From contig OZ024821.1 of the NCBI GenBank assembly GCA_964016985.1, positions 19,428,855-19,492,854 of the forward strand: 64,000 bases of DNA. Direction: 5' to 3'. Positions 55,420-64,000 of this stretch are shown here, one piece after another. Below the pieces are notes generated by a model, which was given only the letters and a program-made list of their open reading frames with translations, did not search any database and was not told the origin of the DNA. Origin of the DNA: Anodontia alba (lineage: Eukaryota > Mollusca > Bivalvia > Lucinida > Lucinidae). Each line of letters opens with the position of its first letter. Position 1 is the first letter of the stretch. The position numbers and the translations under genes are program-made.

Positions 55420-56426
55420 TAATTTTAAAAGAGTTATGATATCATAAGGCCTTAATTTAACATGTTAAAACAGTTTTCACTCATAACTGATGTCGCAGGG
55501 CGTTCAAAATTGTTGGGCAAGCGCACTTTTTGCGTATTAAATCTACATACTTTTGGACTTCCCGTCCGCTTGCAGTAAAATCAATGAGAAGTTAGACTCT
55601 TTCAGGGCAGAGAAGGTAACTCAGTCAATATTTTTACAGCCCTTCTGAAAAGAGACCTTCTCCAGAAAGAAAAAAAAATGCTAGGTGGGAGGAGGCAAAG
55701 GTAACTCTGTCAATATTTTTTACCTCCCTTCCGAAAAGAGACCTTCTCCAAAAAGAAAAAAAAAATCCTAGGTGGGAGGAGGCAAATTCTTTCTTTCAGA
55801 GAAGATCCCTTGTCAGAAGGGACTGGTGTTAAGGAAAGCAAGAAGGAAGCTACACGACTTGTTTTCCTTATTTAAATGGCGGAAAACTACCATGTGCGTG
55901 GCTGAGATGAATAGGCTCCGATCGGAGCCGTTGACGTTCGCATATGGAGTCAAGGTCATTTTCTCATTTTGAACAGTCAATATGTATGCAGGATCGGTGC
56001 CACTCCAGCAACACTACAGATGGCCTTAAACTTGTGTTACCGCAGTTATCCTAAATTTTCGGACATCTTCTTATCAACATTGTCCTAAAGTTTGATCAAG
56101 TCCATTTAATACTAGTGTCTGTTGATATGACAAAAACAAACAACAACTGCTGAAGGAGTAGAAAACAGTGTAGACCCTGATCAGACGCCGCGTTCTGTGG
56201 CGTCTGATCTGGGTCCGCACTGTTTGTTCAAGTCTGTTTGTTTGAATAATTAAAGTAAAATAAGGTACATGTAGTTTTATCTCATTCAATAATTCTAGAG
56301 CTGTGTATCATATTACACTAGGCTTAGCCAGAGTTTACCAGTCTGTCTGCGATATATAAACAATGAAATGGGATTAAAGAGACAAATAAAGCTACAGAAA
56401 GTGACAAAGAATGACAAAAGAAAAAC
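55420..56426. other. Array remnant, duplicated interspersed repeat and hairpin
   Basis: 55420-55500 continues the segmental array. 55605-55880 has the CCTTCTGAAAAGAGACCTTC repeat with an internal 86-bp duplication. 56167-56228 is a GTGTAGACCCTGATCAGACG CC hairpin. No exon is recognised. Confidence 0.55.
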
Positions 56427-58728
56427 AAGAGGCCCACGGGCCACGATTCGCTCACCTGAGTGACATAGCCACTGCAGACATGCAGATGTTATGCAACATT
56501 TATCCAATCCTATCATCACAACTAATGAAAATATCATCATTTGAACAGTTCTTAGTTTTGAAGACGAATATATGGGCCTGACAGTCAATGGAGCATGATC
56601 ATTTGAATAAACTATCAATCACATTTCAACAGAAGGATCAATGTGAAATTTGGTGGAAATTGGCTAAGTGGTTTCTGAAGAATCGTGATTTTATACATGT
56701 AAACAGCACAGTGGCAGGGAAATATTATAAATATAAACCAGATGATGGCCATCTTAGATTTCCAATCAGAACAATTTTAACTACTGTTGATCTACAAGTC
56801 ACTTCGATACTTTCAACATAAATGTATATGGCCCACACAAATAGGGAAGCACATTTGACCTTGAGGCAAAAAGGTCAAATGTCAACATAGAACCATCATT
56901 TGAGCAATTTTGGTAGATCTCCTATCCCCCGTTGCAAAGATTAGGACCCAGTGCTTATTTGGTTATGGAGAAGAAGATTTTTAAAGGTTTTTACCATATA
57001 TGGGCATGGCAGCCATTTTGATCAATGGACCATACCCATTTTAGCAATCTTTCATTCTCCTGCCCATGGAGGCTCTGCATAAAATTTGAGCAACACTGGC
57101 CTGGAGGCTTCAGAGGAAAAGCCATTTGAAATTATCAACATTTTGTCCATACAAATGTATGGGGCCCATACAAATGCAAACAGAAGCAAACTTGACCTCG
57201 CCGTAAAAAGGTTAAATGTCAATGTATGACAATTATTTTAGCAACTTTGGTAGACCGCCCGTTCCAGATGATATATGCAAAAATTCAGCCACAAGCCATC
57301 CTCGGTTTTGGAGAATAAATTTTAAATGTTTTTCCCCATGCATATGCATAAGGAAGCAACTTGACCTTGCCGTAAAAGGTCAAATGTCAATGTATGACCA
57401 TTATTTTAGCAACTTTGGTAGACCCCCTGTCCCCGATGATTTATGCAAACATTCAGCCCCAAAGCATCCTCGGTTCTAGAGAAGAAGATTTATAAAGGTT
57501 TTTACCATATATGGGCATGGCGCCCATCTTGGTCAACGAACCGTGACCATTTTAGCAATCTTTTGTTCCCCCTACCTAAGGAGGCTCCATATGAAATTTG
57601 AGCAAAATTGGCCCAGGGGCTCCAGAAGAGAAGTTGTTTGAAATTCTGAACACTTTTTCCCATACAAATGCATAAGGAAGCAAAATTGACCTTAACGTAA
57701 AAAGGTCAAATGTCAATGTACGACCATTATTTTAGCAATTTTGGTAGCTCTCCTGTTCCCGAAAATATATGCAAAGATTCAGCCATAAGGCATGCTAGGT
57801 TTTGGAGAAGAAGATTTTTAAAGGTTTTTCCCATACAAATGCACAGGGAAGCAAACTTGACCTTGCTGTTAAAAGGTCAAATGTCAACGTACGATAATTC
57901 TTTTAGCAATGTTGGTAGACCTCCCGTCCCCGATGATTCCTGCAAAGGTTCAGCCCCAAGGCATTCTCGGTTCTGAAGAAAAAGATTTTTAAAGGTTTTT
58001 ACCATATATGAGCGTGGCGGCCATCTTGGTCAACGGACCGCAACCATTTTAGCAATTTCTCGTTCCCCCACCCTAAGGAGGCTCCATATGAAATTTGAGC
58101 AAAATTGGCCCAGAGGCTCCAGAGGAGAACTTGTTTGAAATTCTGAACATTTTTCCCATACAAATGCATAAGGAAGCAAAATTGACCTTACCGTAAAAAG
58201 GTCAAATGTCAATGTACGACCATTATTTTAGCAATTTTGGTAGCTCTCCTGTTCCCAAAGATATATGCAAAGATTCAGCCATAAGGCATGCTTGGTTTTG
58301 GAGAAGAAGATTTTTGAAGGTTTTTCCCATACAAATGCATAGGGAAGCAAACTTGACCTTGCCGTAAAAAGGTCAAACATCAACGTACGACAATTCTTTT
58401 AGCAATTCTGGTAGACCTCTCGTCCCCGATGATTCCTGCAAAGGTTCAGCCCCAAGGCGTTCTCGGTTCTGGAGGAGAAGATTTTTAAAGGTTTTTACCA
58501 TATATGGGCGTGGCGGCCATCTTAGTCAACGGACCGCGACCGCGACCATTTTAGCAATTTTTCGTTCCCCCACCCTAAGGAGGCTCCACATGAAATTTGA
58601 GCAAAATTGGCTTAGAGGAGAAGTCGTTTGAAAATGTTAACGGACGGACGCACGGACGGACGGACGGACGACGGACGAAAAGTGATCACAATAGCTCATC
58701 CTGAGCAGAGCTCAGGTGAGCTAAAAAA
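56427..58728 (+). mobile_element. Tandem-cored element, third core type
   Basis: Head AAGAGGCCCACGGGCCACGA TTCGCTCACCTGAGTG. Core units carry GACCTTGCCGTAAAAAGGTC, AAATGTCAATGTATGACCAT, TTTTAGCAACTTTGGTAGAC, GAGAAGAAGATTTTTAAAGG and CATATATGGGCATGGCGGCC. The tail ACGGACGGACGGACGACGGA is followed by CACAATAGCTCATCCTGAGC...CTCAGGTGAGCTAAA. Confidence 0.78.
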
Positions 58729-59086
58729 GAACAAGAAAAGAAAAGAAAAGAAAAACAACAGGAACAATTGCAGAAACGCTGGAGCCAAACTAGGGGCCAA
58801 GGTGAAGCAGGTAGTCACGGGAATAAATTATGCCACTCGGATCTTTCCAGTTCAACGACTCCGTTTGATTGAGAAAGTTGTCCACTGAAACGGTAAGTTC
58901 ATAGAATTGTATCCAGTGTCGACGGTCGAACGTTCGAGCCCTGTAATAGTTTTTTTTTTCACTCAAAATATTATTCTACGAGCGTTTATTTTTCTTGTCT
59001 ACATGTTTGATTAGTATGTTGAAGTCTAAATCACCGTGATGTGAAAATTTGTATGCTATTTAAGATAACACTTATCACGCTATGGG
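58729..59086. other. Unassigned stretch
   Basis: An A/G-rich start; the 86-residue frame crossing the ACGG tail is an artefact. No exon recognised. Confidence 0.4.
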
Positions 59087-59250
59087 CACATTCAGAAGAC
59101 GAAAAGCTGGTGAGATTTTTCTTATTTTACCCAGAAAATAGGATTCCATTAAGGAGACAACTTTCATAAAATGTCAAATCCTATTTTGAAAAATAAAGAA
59201 AATACTTCAAAATGTAGTCTGCTAATTTTTTTACCCAGCATGCTGAACGT
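59087..59250. repeat. Palindromic repeat of the TTTGACATTTCATGC type
   Basis: TTTTTCTTATTTTACCCAGA AAATAGGATTCC and AAAATGTCAAATCCTATTTT pair; TGTAGTCTGCTAA follows. Confidence 0.65.
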
Positions 59251-59272
59251 TAATAAAAATAGACATGTTCAT

Positions 59273-60740
59273 TATGTCCCCTCCCCCTACCAAAGTTGGG
59301 AGAGGGGGGGGTGGGGGGCATATTGTTTTTGGGACGGATCCCGTTGGCGTCAGCGTCGGCGTAAACATTCTTGTCCGCTCTGTAACTTTAATACCCTTTG
59401 GAATATTTTGATGATACTTGGTAGAAATGTAGACCCGGACGAGATGACGTGTCGCATACAAGACTGACAACTCTGGCTTTCTTACTTTTGGAGTTATCAC
59501 CCTTTGTTTTATTTGAAAAGATTTCACGTCCGCTCTGTAACTCGAATACCCTTCGGAATATTTCGATGGTACAAATGTACTTGGTAGAAATGTAGAACAG
59601 GATGAGACGACGTGTCGCGTTAAAGAATGACAACTCTGCCTTTCTTACTTTTGCCGTTATCTCCCTTTGTTATATTTGACAGTGATAATCCATGGATTTC
59701 GTGTCTGCTCTGTAATTTAAAGACCCTTTGGAATATTTTTTATGATACTTGGTAGAAGTGTAGAACAGGACCAGACGACGTGTCGCGTACACGAATAACA
59801 GTCTGGCTTTCTTACTTTTGGAGTTATTTCCCTTTCAATTGTTTGAAATATATTTCTTTTCTGCTGTAACTGGAATATCCTTTAGAATATTTTGATGGTA
59901 CCTGATAGAAATGTAGACTAGGACAAGACGACGTGTTGCTTACAAGAATGACAACTCTGCATTTCTTACTTTTGCCGTTATCTCCTTTTGTTTGACAGTG
60001 ATTATGCATTGATTTCATGTCCGCTCTGCAACTAAAATACCCTTTGGAATATTTTGATAGTACTTGGTAGAAATGTAGAACAGGACGAGACAACGTGCTG
60101 CGTACAAGAATAACAACTCTGCCTTTCTTACTTTTGGCATTAGTTCCCTTTGTTATATTTGACAGTGATTATGCTTTGTGCTCTGTAAGTTGAATACCCT
60201 TCAGAACATTTTAATGATGTTTGGTAGAAACGCAGAACAAGACAAGACAACACATCACATACAAGAATGAGAACTCTGGCTTTCTTTCTTTTAGAGTTAT
60301 CTGTTTTTGTTTTGTTTTTGAAAATGATTTCGTGTCAGCTCTGTAAGTCAAATACCCTTCGGATTTTTTTAATTATATTTGGTAGAAATGTAGAACAGGA
60401 CGAGATGACGTGTCACGTAAAAGAATGACAACTCTGCCTTTCTTACTTTTGGCATTATCTCCCTTTGTTATATTTCGCAGTGATTATGCATTGATTTTGT
60501 GTCCGCTATTTGTAAGTCGAACACCCTTTGGAATATTTTGATGATACTCGGTAGTAATGAAGAACAGGACATATCACATAAAAGAATAACTTTTTTTTTT
60601 TTTTTTTTTTTTTTTTGTGTTTTTTTTTTTTTTTTTTTTTTAACTTTCGGAGTTATCTCCCCTTATTGTGTTTGAATCTGATTTCTTGTCTCTGCTCTGT
60701 TACATGAATACCCTTCGCAATATTTTGGTGATAAAGAAAA
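59273..60740 (+). mobile_element. 165-bp tandem array element, second copy
   Basis: Starts TTATGTCCCCTCCCCCTACC AAAG and GGCGTCAGCGTCGGCGTAAA, then about eight units like those of 29599-34134. A long T tract lies at 60592-60642. The distal end is not resolved. Confidence 0.78.
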
Positions 60741-60974
60741 AAAAAAGCTTTTCTAGTTATGAGTTGTTTTGCATTCAAATTGCGAATGTTAAGATCAACC
60801 GGTTTCATCTAGATCTTCTCTGGATTGTTTCTGTTCACTTATTGCGAGTTGGCCTGGCGAGCCGCAAATAAACGAGAATTATACCGAACCCAGCTTAAGC
60901 GGAAGAAACTAGCAAGGCTGTTGACATAGTAGTCGTGCATTCGATAATGAACAGAATAGAATGTTTTATTAATC

Positions 60975-61240
60975 AAATATGAACTCTTTCGGGTATAAAA
61001 TTGACGAGATCGTTCGCTTTTCAAACCGATTACGCCCTCAAAAGAAATTACGTTTCAGCAAGTACAAACATGCATCGAAATTAAAGGAGCAGCTTATAAA
61101 CGATTGGTGCGTCCAGTTCTGGAGTAAAACAGTCAGATTTGAGACCCCAATGTGTAGTCACGGAGAGCTGGAAAGCGTTCAAAAGCGCGCAGCAAGATTT
61201 GTAACAGAAATATACAATCATTGTTTAAAAAAAACGCAGC
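60975..61240 (+). pseudogene. Non-LTR retrotransposon reverse transcriptase, C-terminal fragment
   Basis: Across frameshifts the sequence reads KGAAYKRLVRPVLE (about 61085-61125), then DPNV, then GELESVQKRAARFVTEIYN (about 61160-61220). This is the conserved block downstream of the catalytic core in Jockey/CR1/RTE-like LINE proteins (YK.LVRP.LEY..WDP...LE.VQ.RAARFV). No catalytic motif or endonuclease remains. Confidence 0.7.
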
Positions 61241-62232
61241 TTATTTCGCCTTCAAATGAACGTATGCTTCCGCAAGTACGAGAATTCATAATATTTCTTT
61301 ATGGAAAGATTTGAAAAAAAAAAATGATAAAGATTCAACCAGAAAAGGCGATTGATACTTAAAAAGAAATACCATTTTAATGAGACATTTTGATGAGTAC
61401 TGATAAGTTTGCACATAATTTGGTCTGACGAAAAGGCGGAAAAAACCACACACACACAAATATTTTTGCTTGGTTTACTATATTCGCTGGTATCAAATAA
61501 CCAGAATATTGAGTAAAAGGTCATACTTCAAATGTGCTGAAGACTTTGACGTGCATGTTCATTGCAAATATTAGTTAGCTAGACATACCTCCGCACATGC
61601 ATGGCATAACATAAACCACCTGTGAGCGAATAATTACAGATAGACCAGATATCATCACTGTTATCATTCTGTACATATCAGCCACAGTAACGCCTCGTGG
61701 TACTGCCAACTAAATCACGTACCCTGGAGTTATGGGTTTTGACACACTTAAACATTATTTAGCAGTTTGTTCATTTCTCCAGAAGCACACCATATCTTTT
61801 CATTATGCAAGATAATCATGGACTAACTGTCTGCGCTCGAAATGACATCAAATGTGTCGATTGGCCGTAAAACTCCAATATAAATCCGCTGAATGCAGAG
61901 ATGGTTTCAAAGTCACTGAAAACATAATATATGAAGACTCTATAAGAAACAAGTGAACAGCTCTCTGTCTACGTTCAGGCGACCATGTGCTTTATCACAG
62001 TCGCACCAGAAACGTCGATGCTCGCTCACACAAACAGTGGGTCTAAGGTGAATCATCAACAAAAGAGCAAGGCCCCAAAGAGGCTCTTTAGGCAAAACAG
62101 ACATAAACAGGAGCCTCCGCGATGGGCACACCAAGTAAGTAAGTAAATGTAAAAGTAGGCAATTACTTTATTTAAAGAGGGTTATTCATTTGATAAAAAA
62201 AATGAGGCCCTAATAAAACAGGAATACAACAT
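61241..62232. other. Unassigned stretch with a SINE-tail fragment
   Basis: 61820-61885 resembles the SINE family 1 body end (TGCGCTCGAAATGACATCAA, then GGCCGTAAAACTCCAATA). 61955-62150 ends in AAGTAAGTAAGTAAATG and may be the end of another repeat. Confidence 0.45.
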
Positions 62233-64000
62233 AAACGAAATTCAAAACACACACTGTAGGTAATAAGGTAGTAAGTGTTCCTACGGTGGGTTATTACTGG
62301 TCCTGTTTACAGCAGTGTTCCAACGATGGAGATGGCTATTACTGGCTCTGTATACAGTAGTGTTCTCACAGTGAAGGTGGCTATTACTGGCACTATATTC
62401 AGTAGTGTTCCCGCGGTGAAGGTGGTTATTACTGGATCCGTATAAAGTAGTGTTCCTACGGAGGAGGTGGTAATTACCGACATTATATACAATAATGTTC
62501 CTACGGCGAGGTGGATATTACTGTCACTGTATACTGTAGGGTTCCGACGGTGGAAGTGGTCATTACTGGCACGTCATTACTGTCATTACTGGCACGTTAT
62601 ACAGTAGTATTCCCACGGTGGATATAAGCATTACTGTTATTGTGTACAGTTGTGTTCCAACGGTGAAGGTGGCCGTTACTGGCTCTGTAAACAGTACTTT
62701 TCCCACAGTGGAGGTTGACATTACTGGCATTATATACAGTAGTGTTCCCACGGTGGGTTTGGTCATTTCTGGCACTGTGTACAGTAGTGTTCCCACGGTG
62801 GATATGGACATTACTAGAATTGTATACAGAAGTGATTCCACGGTGAAGTTGGTCAGTACTGGCACTGTATACAGTAGTGTTCCCACGATGGAGGTGGACA
62901 TTACTGGCACTATATACAATAGTGTTTCCATGGTGTAGGTTGTCATTACTGGCACTTTTTATTCAGTAGTGATCCCACGATGGAGGTGGTCGTTAATGGC
63001 TCTGTATTCAGTAGTGTTCCACAGTGTCGGCTGACATTACTGGAACTGTATACAGTAGTGTTCCCAAGGCGGAGCCGGACGATTCTGGTCCTGTATACAG
63101 TAGTATTCCCACGGTGGCTGTTGATATTACTAGACTTGTATACAGGAGTGGTCCCACGGTGGAGGTGGTCAGTACTGGCACTGTATATAGGGTTGTTCCA
63201 ACGATTGAGGTTGACATTACTGGCACTATATACAATAGTGTTCCCACGGTGTAGGTTGTCATAACTGGCACTATATTCAGTAGTGATCCCACGACTGAAA
63301 TGGACACTACGGCTCTGTATACATTTGTGTCCCAACGGTGGAGATGGCTATTAGTGGCACTGTATACAATAGTGATTACACAATGGAGGTGGCTTTAACT
63401 GACACTATATTTGATAGTTTTCCAACGCGTAATATTGCTACTATATTCAGAAGTGTTTCAACGGTTGACATGTGCTATTACTGGCACTGTATACAGTACT
63501 TAGTGTTCCCATGGTGGAGGTGGCTATTACTTGCACTATATACACTAGTGTTCCCATGGAGGAGTTGGTTATTACTGGCACTATATTCAGTAGTATTCCC
63601 GCGGTGGGGCGGCTATACAGAAGGGTTCCCACGGTTGAGATGCTATTATTTGCACTATAATCAGCAGTGTCTCTACGGTGGAGGAGGCTATTACTGGTAC
63701 CGTGTACAGTAGTGTTCCCAGGAAGGAGATGTTTATTACGGCCAATATACACAGTACTGTTTCCAAGGTGGAGTGGTGGTCATTACAAGCCTTGTATACA
63801 GTAGTATTCCCACGGTGTAGGTGGTTATTACGTGCATGCACTATATTCAGTAGTGTTTCCACGGTGGAGGTGATCATTATAATAGTGTTCTAATGGTGGA
63901 GGTGGGCATTACTGGTCATGTATACAGGAGTTTTTCCACATTGGAGGTGGCTATTACTGGCACAATATATAATAGTGCTCCGCGGTGGAGAGGCTATTAC
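62233..64000. repeat. 45-bp minisatellite, about 39 units, running off the window
   Basis: The unit is TATACAGTAGTGTTCCCACG GTGGAGGTGGTCATTACTGG CACTG. Because the unit is 15 codons and lacks stops, long frames stay open on both strands (plus: VYSSVPTVEVDITGT repeats). Units vary by 1-6 bp indels that shift frames, so a genuine coding repeat is not supported. Confidence 0.92.

Noticed and set aside
62563..63335. Repeat protein of 15-residue units
   Set aside because: Open frames occur on both strands only because the unit is 45 bp without stops, and indels between units shift the frame repeatedly.

Overview
This is a eukaryotic, AT-rich and extremely repeat-rich window. Split genes with GT-AG introns, a mariner element, Penelope-like elements, tRNA-derived SINEs, many palindromic MITEs and arrays of 145-190 bp repeats ending in ACGG-rich tails together suggest a marine bivalve mollusc. 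That assignment is inferred from repeat style, not from a marker gene.

One host gene can be reconstructed with confidence. Six exons on the minus strand, from 43131 down to 23069, encode a 238-residue CDP-alcohol phosphatidyltransferase of the phosphatidylinositol synthase (CDIPT/PIS) family. All five introns have GT-AG ends and the codon phases agree at every junction. The catalytic motif is intact but is split across exons 2 and 3. The 20 kb gene is about 96% intron, and the introns hold most of the repeats between 23 and 43 kb. Intron 1 carries a 45-bp minisatellite whose unit is a copy of the gene's own exon 1/intron 1 junction, including the 5' splice site. Two weaker candidates are a set of exons at 11.7-13.1 kb (+) and one exon at 7.0-7.2 kb (-); neither is identified.

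0.5-16.6 kb: an interrupted 150-bp-type array, three Penelope-like element (PLE) copies (two forming a large inverted repeat), several diverged relatives of the PLE 3' region, and a LINE ORF1-type pseudogene with a perfect 157-bp duplication. 16.9-21.8 kb: tandem-repeat-cored elements, one nested in another. 23-43 kb: the CDIPT-like gene with a SINE, a 35-bp minisatellite, a MITE with GACTGG ends, a 165-bp array carrying a mariner, and hairpin MITEs. 43-55 kb: more palindromic MITEs, SINEs, a decayed 1.7-kb DNA transposon with a C48 (Ulp1-type) protease and a PHD-like finger, C-rich arrays, and a 4-unit segmental array invaded by a 1.6-kb TIR element. 56.4-60.7 kb: two more tandem-cored elements. 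61.0-61.2 kb: a LINE reverse transcriptase fragment. 62.2-64 kb: a 45-bp minisatellite that runs off the window.

Recurring themes are nested insertion and re-use of modules. Four MITE families with different termini share one palindromic core. Tandem arrays with unrelated units share the same head and tail. Two SINE families share a tail motif.
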